Shown: positions 1 to 7,982 of the stretch, one piece after another | How positions within the stretch are numbered: the stretch's first letter is position 1 | Layout: every line of letters begins with the position of its first letter | Source of the DNA: an uncultured Clostridium sp. | GTDB lineage: Bacteria; Bacillota; Clostridia; TANB77; CAG-508 | DNA length: 19,135 nt | Reading direction: 5' to 3' | Assembly (NCBI GenBank): GCA_947426875.1 | Contig: CANEFU010000003.1 | Location: 1-19,135 of the forward strand | The notes under the pieces: model-generated | What the model saw: only the letters and a program-made list of their open reading frames with translations | Databases searched by the model: none | What the model was told of the DNA's origin: nothing | Position numbers and translations under genes: made by a program

Positions 1-1
1 A

Positions 2-505
2 GGAAGATATGAAGCTGGAGACCCAAGTGCTACTACGAATCGAACAAAATCTTCTAGTACGACTACACCTATGGTTTGTAAAGAAAATCAATATGTATAT
101 AATTATATAACACAGCCACAAGCAGCAACCTTAGCAAGAGGAATGTATAATAATAAAAAGGTTATAAGTGATTTAGTAAATAGTTATGCATGGGATACAG
201 CCATTGTATTTATCCAAGAATTTTCAGGAGATACAGATTATTCAATGCAAAAAATATTACAAAGGAGTTTAGCAAAAACAGGAAAAGCAACTGATGGAAC
301 GAATAAAGATGTAAGATGTAACATTTATGATATGGCAGGAAATTGCTTTGAATGGTCAACTGAAACCTCTACCCATGCCATCTATCCTTGTGCTATTCGA
401 GGCGGTAATTACTACAGCGGCGGCTACTACACCAGCCATCGCTTCTACAACGATACGTCCTATGCCATCGACTACAATTCTTTTAGGCCTACACTTTATT
501 GGTAG
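2..505 (+). CDS. C-terminal part of an FGE-sulfatase/C-type-lectin-like surface protein (5' end outside window)
   Basis: The frame is open from base 2, so the start lies to the left; an internal ATG at 71 is not a credible start because the upstream codons (GRYEAG) match the same motif in the next gene (near 2050). Visible parts are GRYEAG, then NIYDMAGNCFEW, the signature of the formylglycine-generating-enzyme/sulfatase-modifying fold, then IRGGNYY and a closing FRPTLYW. By comparison with the downstream paralogue, the missing part probably contains a prepilin-like anchor and InlB-type repeats (inference). The last 35 or so codons are much richer in C and G than the rest and look like the variable region of a DGR target protein. 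Catalytic FGE activity is not implied; this fold is often used as a binding scaffold. A terminator follows at 616-657. Confidence 0.8.
   Translation, partial: GRYEAGDPSATTNRTKSSSTTTPMVCKENQYVYNYITQPQAATLARGMYNNKKVISDLVNSYAWDTAIVFIQEFSGDTDYSMQKILQRSLAKTGKATDGTNKDVRCNIYDMAGNCFEWSTETSTHAIYPCAIRGGNYYSGGYYTSHRFYNDTSYAIDYNSFRPTLYW
398..487 (+). other. Candidate DGR variable region in the first lectin-fold gene
   Basis: Of the 25 codons from 407 to 481, 24 end in a pyrimidine and 18 end in C; the exception is ACG. They encode N, Y, S, G, T, H, R, F, D, A and I, all reachable from AAC/AAT by changing only the adenines. Neighbouring codons in the same gene mostly end in A or T. The block sits between the RGG motif and the final FRP, exactly where DGR variable regions sit in C-type-lectin-fold targets. 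The matching template repeat and reverse transcriptase are not in this window, so the assignment is inferred from composition and position. Confidence 0.55.
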
Positions 506-615
506 GACTGAGAGCTGTGAAAACTAAAATAAAAATAGGAGCTAAAATAGTGTTAAAAGCATATAATTGGAATAAAAAGCAATGAACAAATAAATATATT
601 AATGAAATAGAAAGA

Positions 616-657
616 GAAAGTTTTAAACAAGTAATAGTTTTAAGACTTTCTTTTTTT
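616..657 (+). terminator. Rho-independent terminator after the first lectin-fold gene
   Basis: GAAAGTTTTAAAC (616-628) pairs imperfectly with GTTTTAAGACTTTC (637-650) and is followed directly by seven T (651-657). It lies about 110 bases after the stop codon at 503-505. Confidence 0.7.
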
Positions 658-692
658 AATAAGGATTTAGGGACGGCCTCAAAATCCTTATT
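658..692. repeat. Hairpin with GGGACGG core
   Basis: AATAAGGATTT (658-668) pairs with AAATCCTTATT (682-692); the loop contains GGGACGGCC. The GATTT...GGGACGG string is shared with the large hairpin at 5537-5630, so this may be a degenerate member of the same short interspersed repeat. It abuts the terminator. Confidence 0.5.
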
Positions 693-702
693 CGAAAAAT
701 TT

Positions 703-723
703 TAGCTAATTTAAAATTAGCTA
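703..723. other. 21-base palindrome in the intergenic region
   Basis: TAGCTAATTT (703-712), a single A, then AAATTAGCTA (714-723) form a perfect palindrome about 75 bases upstream of the ATG at 798. It could be an operator or part of a leader structure; nothing else in the 506-797 gap is recognisable apart from this, the terminator and the GGGACGG hairpin. Confidence 0.35.
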
Positions 724-797
724 GTATAAACATATAGACATAAAATTTCTCTATTGATAAAATCTCCATTAGAAACAGATGAAAAAAGGAGAATAAA

Positions 798-2545
798 ATG
801 GAAAAGCAAACCTTAACAAAGCAAAGACAAAATAGACGGAATTACACTCATAGCATTAGTTATCACAATTATTATCTTGCTAATCTTAGCAGGAATTTCA
901 ATAGCAACGCTAACAGGAGAAAATGGAGTCTTAACGAAAGCAAATACAGCCAAAGAAGAGCATAAAATAGCCCAATATAAAGAAGAACTTAACCTAGTTA
1001 TAGCAGAAGAAATAGCAGAAAGAAAAACAGAAGTAAAAGAAGAGTTAATGATAGAAAGTTTAGATAAAAAAATAAAAAAGAAAGATTGGGTAGCAAAGAC
1101 GAATAGAGAAAATGTCGAAGGAGCTTCAGAAGAATATTTAATTGTAGAGAGCAAAGAAGGCTATGAATTTATCATAGAAGTAAATAATGAGAAAGAAACA
1201 GCGAAAATTACACAGGAAAGTAAAAAAACAGGACAGAAATATACGATAACCTATCATCCAAATGGAGGAGTAGGGGAACCAGAAATAGAAGAAGTAAGAA
1301 GTGGATTTAGTAAGATTTTGAAAAATAATACCTTCACAAAAGAAGATTATATCTTTGGCGGTTGGTGTGAAAAACAAGAAGCAGATGGAGAAGCTACCAT
1401 TTATTTAGAAGGAAGTAAGTATCAACCAAAAGGAAATGTAACTTTATATGCTATCTGGACTCATGATGTAGCAACTATAACCTTCAATAGTAATACAGGA
1501 ATAGGAACCATGGAAAATAAGGAAATTGTAAGAGGAAAAGAAGCAACTTTACCAATAAATACATTTACCAAAAAAAGTCATGATTTTGAAAAATGGAATA
1601 CGAAAGCAGATGGAACAGGGACGAATTATACCGATTCAGGGAAAATTACAATAAATGAAAATACTACGTTATATGCGATATGGAAAAAGATGACAGTAGA
1701 AAGTGCTATTAATAAACAAGAAGTATTTGAAGAAAATACACCAATATTAGATGAAAATGGAAAACAAGTAGTTATCCCAGGAGGATTTAAAATTCCTACT
1801 GATTCAGCAAAAGACGTAACAGAAGGAATTGTAATAGAAGATGAAACAGGAAATCAATTTGTATGGGTACCAGTAGATAATCCAGCAGATTTTAAAAGAA
1901 TGGATGGATATGATAGTGGAAGGAAACAAACATGGGTATCTAATAATAATGTTACAGAACCATATACAAGTGGAAGTCAAGAAGAAAAAGAGTTATATAC
2001 AGCTATGTATAATAGTGTAACGAATCCAAATAATAAAGGATTTTATATAGGAAGATATGAAGCAGGAAAAGAAGACGATAAAGTAGTAGTAAAAAAGAAT
2101 AAACCTGTATATTTTGGTATTAAATGGGGAAATAGTATGACAGATTTAACGGGAGGAGCTGTAGAATTAGCTAAAAACTTTACAAACGATAAACCATATA
2201 AAGAAAAAGTAACAAGTACATTAATATATGGAATACAAGGGGATACAACATTAAAATGATGAAACTTATTTAAAAGATAGTACAGGAAAAGGATATTATT
2301 CAGCTTCGTCTACAACTAACACGGGGACTAATGAAAATTACAAAGTAAAAAATATCTATGATATGGCAGGAAATGTATGGGAATGGACGATGGAAGCTTA
2401 CAATACTAGCAGTCGAGTTTGTAGAGGGGGCTGTGGAGGAGGAGGAAGCAAAGGTAGTCTTCATCCAGTTTCTGATCGTAGCGAGACTTCTCCATCCAAT
2501 AATAATGGAAGATTCCTTGGTTTCCGTATAGCTTTATATTTGTAG
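798..2545 (+). pseudogene. Prepilin-like surface protein with InlB repeats and C-terminal lectin/FGE-sulfatase domain, two frameshifts
   Basis: The ATG at 798 follows AAGGAG at a good distance and opens MEKQTLTKQRQ, but the hydrophobic prepilin-type segment (GITLIALVITII, then LAGISIATLTGENG) is in the +1 frame. Removing one A from the A4 run at 829-832 joins them. The main frame then runs to a TGA at 2257; removing one A from the A4 run at 2253-2256 restores ...DTTLNDETYLKDS and continues to the stop at 2543-2545. Repaired, the protein would be about 580 residues: membrane anchor at ~12-35, charged helical segment, two Listeria-Bacteroides (Flg_new) repeats each ending in LYAIW, then an FGE-sulfatase domain with FVWVPV, GRYEAG, NIYDMAGNVWEW and GFRIALYL. 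It is a tandem paralogue of the gene at the left edge. Either assembly indels or true decay could explain the shifts. It was probably surface-anchored and ligand-binding (inference). Confidence 0.75.
2423..2527 (+). other. Candidate variable region of the second lectin-fold gene
   Basis: Between the RGG motif and the final GFRIALYL lies a G-rich, compositionally distinct segment encoding CGGGGSKGSLHPVSDRSETS and then PSNNNGRF. Position and flanking motifs match the first gene's candidate variable region, but the NNC/NNT bias is weaker (several GGA, GAG and AAA codons) and the flanking backbone differs, so it would need a different template repeat or may no longer be a DGR target. Confidence 0.35.
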
Positions 2546-2588
2546 CTTTGAAATTGAGAGAAAATAGATACAAAACAGAAAGAATAAT

Positions 2589-2622
2589 AAATAGATATCG
2601 CTAATGCGGTATCTATTTTTTT
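2589..2622 (+). terminator. Rho-independent terminator after the second lectin-fold gene
   Basis: AAATAGATATCGC (2589-2601) pairs with GCGGTATCTATTT (2606-2618) with one G-T pair and a TAAT loop, and the T-run extends to 2622. It lies 44 bases after the stop codon. Confidence 0.85.
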
Positions 2623-2681
2623 GTCCGAAAATTTGATTATTTATCCTAAAAAGGTAAATACTAAAAACAGGAGGAGAAAAA

Positions 2682-2969
2682 ATGGAAGAAAAAATAATAA
2701 ATAAAAATATCATAGAAAAAATCTATCAAGCGGAAGAAAAAAGATTAGACGAAACAATAAAGGAAGTAAACAAAAAAGTAAAAGACCAAATAAAAGACAT
2801 TAATATTAGAAAGCTTTTAGAAAATACACCCAATCCAAATGAACTAGAAAAGGTATTGGAAAGAATAGAAGAAAATTACAGCATAAAAATAGCACAATAC
2901 AATCAAGAATTTTATCAACAAGGATTTATAGATGGTGTTAATTTAATGATAAACTGTTTAAAAGCATAA
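2682..2969 (+). CDS. Small helical protein of unknown function
   Basis: This 95-residue protein starts at an ATG preceded by AGGAGGAG. It is almost entirely charged and predicted helical, rich in Lys and Glu (EEKRLDETIKEVNKKVKDQ), with a C-terminal motif YNQEFYQQGFIDGVNLM followed by INCLK. That ending resembles small Clostridial helical proteins of the DUF6809/DUF6664 kind, seen by memory only, so the family name is uncertain. It has no membrane segment or signal peptide. It sits alone between a terminator and the gyrA promoter. No function can be assigned. Confidence 0.7.
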   Translation: MEEKIINKNIIEKIYQAEEKRLDETIKEVNKKVKDQIKDINIRKLLENTPNPNELEKVLERIEENYSIKIAQYNQEFYQQGFIDGVNLMINCLKA

Positions 2970-3015
2970 AACGCTAATTTCCCTAAACTTTTTCTGGATT
3001 TTCATGCTATTTTAC

Positions 3016-3044
3016 TTGCAAAATCAAAATTGTTTTAGTATAAT
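3016..3044 (+). promoter_or_regulatory. gyrA promoter
   Basis: TTGCAA (3016-3021) and TATAAT (3039-3044) are 17 bases apart and lie 37 bases before the gyrA ATG. Confidence 0.75.
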
Positions 3045-3080
3045 ACAAATGTAGAAAAATAAAGGAAAAGAGGGAAAACC

Positions 3081-5540
3081 ATGGAAGAAAGACAAGAAAG
3101 AATGGACGGAAAAATAATAGAAAGAGACATCGAAAAAGAAATGAGAACAGCCTATATTGACTACGCCATGAGTGTTATTGTATCAAGAGCTCTTCCAGAT
3201 GTAAGAGATGGTTTAAAACCAGTACATAGAAGAATTCTTTATGCTATGCATGAAGACGGAATCACCTCAGACAAGCCATACAGAAAATGTGCTAACACAG
3301 TAGGTTCCGTACTAGGTAGATACCATCCACATGGCGATAGCTCTGTATATGATGCTATGGTAAGACTAGCACAAGACTTCTCAATGAGATATATGTTAAT
3401 TGATGGACATGGAAACTTTGGCTCCGTAGATGGTGATGGAGCAGCGGCTATGAGGTATACAGAAGCAAGAATGGCAAAAATCTCTGAATACATGTTAACA
3501 GACATTGAAAAAAATACAGTAGATTTCATGCCAAACTATGACGATAGATTACAAGAACCAACTGTATTACCAGCTAGAATACCAGCCTTATTAATCAACG
3601 GTTCATCAGGAATTGCAGTAGGTATGGCAACCAATATACCACCACATAACTTAACAGAAGTAATCAATGGAATTATTAAAATTATTGATGAAGATGAAGT
3701 ATCAGATGAAGACTTAATGAGTGTTATTAAAGGACCAGACTTCCCAACCGAAGGAATTATACTAGGAATGGAAGGAATCAAACAAGCCTACAAAACAGGT
3801 AGGGGAAAAATAACACTACGTGCTGAAACAGAAATTGAAGAAATGAGTGGAAATAGACAAAGAATTATTGTTTCTTCTTTACCATACCAAGTAAATAAAG
3901 CAAATCTAATCAAAGCGATTTCAGACCTTTCTAAAGAAAGAAAAGTAGAAGGAATCTCTGAATGTAGAGATGAATCAGATAGAAAAGAAAGAGTAAGAGT
4001 AGTAATTGAATTAAAAAGAGATGCGAATGCACAAGTGGTATTAAATCAATTATTTAAACATACACAAATGCAAACAACATTTGGTATTATTATGCTAGCT
4101 CTAGTAAACGGAGAACCCAAAATTTTAACATTAAGACAATGCTTAGATTGCTATATTGACCATAGAAAAGATGTTATTTTAAGAAGAACACAATTTGAAT
4201 TAGATAAAGCACTTGCAAGAGCACACATCTTAGAAGGATTAAAAATAGCATTAGACAACATTGATGAAGTTATCAATATTATTCGTTCTTCTTATGATGA
4301 CCCAAAAGAAAGATTAATGGAAAGATTTGGTTTATCAGATATTCAAGCACAAGCAATCTTAGACATGAGATTAAAAACATTATCCGGATTGCAACGTGAA
4401 AAAATTGACGATGAATACAATCAATTAATGGAATTAATTGCGCACTTAAAAGATATCTTAAATAGTGAAAGATTAGTATTTGAAATTATCAAAGAAGAAT
4501 TAATTGAAATTAGAGATAAATTCGGAGATGACAGAAAAACTAAAATAGTAGCAGCAGAAGGCGAAATTGACATAGAAGACCTAATCAAAGAAGAGCAATG
4601 TGTTGTTGCATTAACACATTTTGGTTATATTAAAAGAATGCCAATCGATACTTATAAGAGTCAAAGAAGAGGCGGAAAAGGAATAACAGGAATGGCAACC
4701 AGAGAAGAAGATTTTGTAAAACAAATCTTTACAGCTTCTACACATGATGTAATATTATTCTTTACCAATAAAGGAAAATTATATAAATTAAGAGGATATG
4801 AAATTCCAGAAGCGGGAAGAACAGCAAGAGGAACAGCAATTGTTAACGTATTAAGTCTAGACCCAGGAGAAAAAGTATCTGCCGTTATTCCAATTCAAAA
4901 CTTTGCAGAAGGAAAATATCTATTAATGGCAACAAAAAATGGTTTAATCAAAAAGACAGCACTAAAAGAATATGATTCAACAAGAAAAACAGGACTTCAA
5001 GGAATTACATTAAAAGAAGATGATGAATTAATTGGTGTTAGATTAACAGATGGACAAGATAATGTAGTATTAGTAACCAGAAATGGTATGTGTATTACTT
5101 TTGATGAAAAGGATGTACGTCCAATTGGTAGAGTTTCACAAGGTGTTATTGGAATCAGAATAGACGAAGATGATGAAGTAATTGGAATGGAATCTGTAAT
5201 TAGTGGAGGAAAGGCAACTTTATTAGCTATTACAGAAAATGGTTTTGGAAAAAGAACAGAATTAGATGAATACAGAGTACAAAACAGAGGTGGAAAAGGA
5301 GTTATTACTTACAAAATTACACCAAAAACAGGAAAACTAATAGGAGTAAGAATTGCTGTAGAAGGTGATGACGTTATGTTAGTTACTAATACAGGAACGA
5401 TTATTAGATTAAAAGTAGATGACATTAGTGTTCTTGGAAGATCTACACAAGGTGTTACTTTAATGAGAACAAATGATGGTGGAAAAGTGGTAAGTGTAGA
5501 AACTTTAAGCAATGAAATGAACGTAGAAGGACAAGAATGA
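3081..5540 (+). CDS. gyrA: DNA gyrase subunit A
   Basis: GyrA pairs with GyrB to introduce negative supercoils in DNA using ATP; it carries the DNA breakage-reunion active site. The 819-residue protein has full family length. The active-site tyrosine is Tyr126 in AAAMRYTEAR, and the quinolone-resistance region reads YHPHGDSSVYD with Ser87 and Asp91 (E. coli Ser83 and Asp87), the susceptible-type residues. The GyrA box QRRGGKG lies near residue 530, which together with the six-bladed C-terminal repeats separates it from ParC. The ATG at 3081 follows AGAGGG. The stop codon TGA lies in the left arm of a long inverted repeat. gyrB is not adjacent within the window. It ends in a short acidic tail (EGQE). 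Confidence 0.97.
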   Translation: MEERQERMDGKIIERDIEKEMRTAYIDYAMSVIVSRALPDVRDGLKPVHRRILYAMHEDGITSDKPYRKCANTVGSVLGRYHPHGDSSVYDAMVRLAQDFSMRYMLIDGHGNFGSVDGDGAAAMRYTEARMAKISEYMLTDIEKNTVDFMPNYDDRLQEPTVLPARIPALLINGSSGIAVGMATNIPPHNLTEVINGIIKIIDEDEVSDEDLMSVIKGPDFPTEGIILGMEGIKQAYKTGRGKITLRAETEIEEMSGNRQRIIVSSLPYQVNKANLIKAISDLSKERKVEGISECRDESDRKERVRVVIELKRDANAQVVLNQLFKHTQMQTTFGIIMLALVNGEPKILTLRQCLDCYIDHRKDVILRRTQFELDKALARAHILEGLKIALDNIDEVINIIRSSYDDPKERLMERFGLSDIQAQAILDMRLKTLSGLQREKIDDEYNQLMELIAHLKDILNSERLVFEIIKEELIEIRDKFGDDRKTKIVAAEGEIDIEDLIKEEQCVVALTHFGYIKRMPIDTYKSQRRGGKGITGMATREEDFVKQIFTASTHDVILFFTNKGKLYKLRGYEIPEAGRTARGTAIVNVLSLDPGEKVSAVIPIQNFAEGKYLLMATKNGLIKKTALKEYDSTRKTGLQGITLKEDDELIGVRLTDGQDNVVLVTRNGMCITFDEKDVRPIGRVSQGVIGIRIDEDDEVIGMESVISGGKATLLAITENGFGKRTELDEYRVQNRGGKGVITYKITPKTGKLIGVRIAVEGDDVMLVTNTGTIIRLKVDDISVLGRSTQGVTLMRTNDGGKVVSVETLSNEMNVEGQE

Positions 5541-5630
5541 TTTTGGGGACGGAGGAAAAAATCATGATGAACAATCTCTTTTATAAATTGAGATATTCAT
5601 CATGATTTTTTCCTCCGTCCCCAAAATCAT
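5537..5630. repeat. 94-base inverted repeat (REP/MITE-like) between gyrA and dnaC
   Basis: Two perfect 35-base arms, 5537-5571 and 5596-5630, each bearing GGGGACGGAGG or its complement, enclose a short centre in which ATCTC/GAGAT can also pair. The last bases of gyrA (TGA at 5538-5540) and of the convergent dnaC (TGA, read from 5629 to 5627) both lie inside the arm ends. Each arm also holds ATCATGAT, itself palindromic. It probably works as a bidirectional terminator; its perfection and its GGGGACGG motif suggest a short mobile repeat (inference). Confidence 0.85.
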
Positions 5631-6629
5631 TTCTTAAATCTTAAATCATTACCGAAAAAACAATAAATATCATAATAACCAGCAATACGAGAACCAATAC
5701 GTTCTTCATAATTAGTAAAAATATCTTTAATATTTAAATTAGTAGAAATAATTGTCTTGGTTACTTTATGATTTAAATTTAGAATACGAGTATTTAAAAT
5801 GGTGAAAAGTTCACTTAATTTCATGCTATTTAAACTTTCAGTTCCCAAATCGTCAATAATTAATAAATCAACATTTAAAACAGAATGATAGATATTATCA
5901 TTAGCATTTTTTTGTTTTCCCATTTTGTAATCGATTACACTTTCAAGCAATACGGGTGCTGTTTGATAAAGAACGGTTTTTCCAGTTTGTAATAATTCTT
6001 GCGCAATACAGTTTGACATAAATGTTTTACCGTAAACCGGTATTGCCTGTAAATAATAAATTTTTTGTATCTGGATTGTCGAAATTTTCAACAAATTCTA
6101 AACACTTTTGTTTGATATTTTTCATATTTTCTCTAGGAGAAATATTAAAACGATACTTTGCGACATCTATTTCATCAGAAAATAAAGATTCATTAAAAGT
6201 ATCAAAATTTTCTTTATCTAAATTTGCCATGTTTGACTTATGAAAAGAAGCATCTAATAATTTTTGTTTTAAACAACTACACATTTCTGTTTTATAGTTA
6301 TCTTTAGAAACATAACCAGTATCTTGACAAACAGAGCATTCGTAATGAGGCTTTAAATAATCATTTGCTAAATTAGCGTTTTGCAAAATAGCCATTTTTT
6401 CATATTTTAGTTTTTCCGCTTTTTGATTTAATTCTTCTAAAGAAAAAGTATGATGTAATAAAATATTTCTAGCAGTAAGAATTGCAAAATGATTTAATTC
6501 ATCTTCAATTTGTTGTAATCTAGGTATTTTTTGATATAATTCTTCTTTTCTTTTTTGGGAATCTAATTCAGCTTTTATTTTCTTTTGTTCATATTCTTTT
6601 AATAAAGAATTTAAAATTTCATTAGACAT
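5627..6629 (-). pseudogene. dnaC: DnaC/DnaI-type helicase loader, frameshifted in Walker A
   Basis: AAA+ ATPase that loads the replicative helicase. The frame from the ATG at 6629 (RBS AAGGAGG; its ATG directly follows the dnaD stop) has an N-terminal helical region, a likely zinc site CSVCQ...CSC near residues 98-119, and runs to NLLFTGNTGL, where an extra base at 6032 puts it out of frame and it stops at 6027. The other frame resumes with GKTFMSNCIAQ, so GNTGLGKT, a canonical Walker A, is restored by deleting one base. The rest has Walker B LLIIDDLGTE and the arginine-finger-like ERIGSRI, ending at 5627. The repaired protein is about 333 residues, normal for the family. The gene is probably essential, so an assembly error is the simplest explanation; real inactivation with a second copy elsewhere is possible. 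Confidence 0.85.
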
Positions 6630-7610
6630 TTAATCCTCCTTATTGGTGGTTTGATTCGCATATAAAAAGTCTAAATTATCATAACTTCGTTGCTCATAAG
6701 TAGTTTTGCTTACCTTTGATTTTAATTCCTTAGTAGATTTTTCCTGCTTTTTTCGTTGCTCTAAAAAGGCATTAATTTCTGATGGTGTTTTCAGATTTCT
6801 ATCATGCCAGTCAGTGATTACATTGTTAATATATTCAAAAGTAGGATTTTGTTTTAAAGTAGTTCTTTTTAAAGCAATTTCTATAATATTCATATCATAA
6901 CCAAAATTCAAAACCCAATTTTCAATATAAGCTTCTTCATATTGTGTTAAGCCATTATATTTTCCTAATTTTTTAGCAATTGTTTTCTTAAATCGATTTA
7001 AACTTTCTTGTTTTTCATAATATTGGTCTAAGTCATTCCAGGTTTTTACTTTATTCGAAGACCAAGCTTCTGCCACTGTTTGCACGTAGTTTCTGTGCAT
7101 AGCACTTCGTTTATAACAATAATCAAATAAAGCAATCATCACTTGCTCATCAAATTCGTATTTTGTGAACCATAAATCAATATCATTGTACCAAGAAGGT
7201 CCCATAATTCCTTGAAAATACATATTGTTGATATGCTCAATTGCTTTTGCCCTAGATTTATTTTTAGCAGTTTGCTCTACTTTTTCTTTTGACATAGTTA
7301 AATTAGGGGTATATAAATTATGAAGCGTAGCTTCTTGCAAATCTATCATAATATATCCAGTGGTCTTTTTTAAAATTAAGTTGTTTTCTTCTAAACATTT
7401 CATACCATCATTAATCGTCTTAATAGGAAGATTTAACTTTTTAGATAAATCGTTCAATTTAATGTCCTTGCCATATTTAGATAAAAAAACCATATATAAA
7501 TAAATCTTTAAATAATCTCCTGGTAAATTAGTTAAATGCTCTGAAAAGAATATATCTGGTATGGTAGTTCCTGAAAATAACATAGATTTGTCTTTTTGTT
7601 CTAGCTTCAT
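6630..7610 (-). CDS. dnaD: DnaD/DnaB-type primosome protein
   Basis: Replication-initiation protein that acts with the helicase loader encoded next to it. The 326-residue protein has an N-terminal winged-helix region (about 1-95) and two tandem DnaD C-terminal-type helical domains, roughly 125-200 and 215-290. The second carries the family's Tyr/Trp motif, seen as FEYINNVITDWHDR, followed by LKTPSEINAFLEQ. The tail is charged and probably disordered. The ATG at 7610 follows AGGAGG, and the stop codon abuts the dnaC start. It has its own promoter at 7647-7675, although it may also be read from the secretion genes upstream. The two-domain layout is like Bacillus DnaB, so DnaB/DnaD is the fair family name. 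Confidence 0.85.
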   Translation of the reverse strand: MKLEQKDKSMLFSGTTIPDIFFSEHLTNLPGDYLKIYLYMVFLSKYGKDIKLNDLSKKLNLPIKTINDGMKCLEENNLILKKTTGYIMIDLQEATLHNLYTPNLTMSKEKVEQTAKNKSRAKAIEHINNMYFQGIMGPSWYNDIDLWFTKYEFDEQVMIALFDYCYKRSAMHRNYVQTVAEAWSSNKVKTWNDLDQYYEKQESLNRFKKTIAKKLGKYNGLTQYEEAYIENWVLNFGYDMNIIEIALKRTTLKQNPTFEYINNVITDWHDRNLKTPSEINAFLEQRKKQEKSTKELKSKVSKTTYEQRSYDNLDFLYANQTTNKED

Positions 7611-7646
7611 TTTATCCTCCTATATTGAATCAACTTAGTAATTCAA

Positions 7647-7675
7647 ATTATAACTTTTTTAGACAAAAAATTCAA
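7647..7675 (-). promoter_or_regulatory. dnaD-dnaC promoter
   Basis: Reading leftward, TTGAAT (7675-7670) and TATAAT (7652-7647) are separated by 17 bases, 37 bases upstream of the dnaD ATG. It shows the replication pair can be expressed independently of the secretion-type genes. Confidence 0.7.
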
Positions 7676-7683
7676 GGATTATT

Positions 7684-7965
7684 TTATTTTTTATAAAGAA
7701 ACAATTTGGGTTTTAACAAAAAATGCATTAGATAAGAAAAAACATAAAGAATATTTTCTCCATTGAAACCAGCAAAACTAAGTAAGAATAAAGGAAAACA
7801 AAAAATAACGAAAAGAAAAATTTTTATTGTTAAATTGGTAAAGATTAAATTAATTATGATAAAAACAAAAGCATACCAAAGTAAATTCACAAAGGCAGTA
7901 GAGTAATCAATGACACCCAACAATTTATTTTTAAAATCGTAATTTTGTGGAAAAATAAATTTCAT
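7684..7965 (-). CDS. VirB3/PrgI-like small membrane protein
   Basis: This 93-residue protein begins MKFIFPQNYDFKNKLLGVID, then has two adjacent hydrophobic segments at about 28-47 and 48-66, and ends in a basic KPKLFLYKK. Short proteins with a short soluble N-terminus, paired membrane helices and a basic tail are typical of VirB3/PrgI/TcpE components of type IV secretion systems. Its place beside a VirB6-like and a VirB2-like gene supports this, but sequence identity is too low to be sure from reading alone. RBS AGGAGG is 5 bases before the ATG; spacing to the upstream gene is 17 bases. In known systems VirB3 is normally followed by or fused to the VirB4 ATPase; here dnaD follows instead. Confidence 0.6.
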   Translation of the reverse strand: MKFIFPQNYDFKNKLLGVIDYSTAFVNLLWYAFVFIIINLIFTNLTIKIFLFVIFCFPLFLLSFAGFNGENILYVFSYLMHFLLKPKLFLYKK

Positions 7966-7982
7966 AACAACCTCCTAACATA

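Noticed and set aside
829..2256. Phase variation by A-tract slippage in the lectin-fold gene
   Set aside because: The A runs are only four bases long, too short for the usual high-rate slippage; kept only as a minor alternative.
3239..3781. Leftward open frames inside gyrA
   Set aside because: They are antisense to a full-length gyrA, have no ribosome sites and give no recognisable domains.
3081..5540. ParC (topoisomerase IV subunit A)
   Set aside because: The intact QRRGGKG box and full C-terminal repeats mark GyrA.
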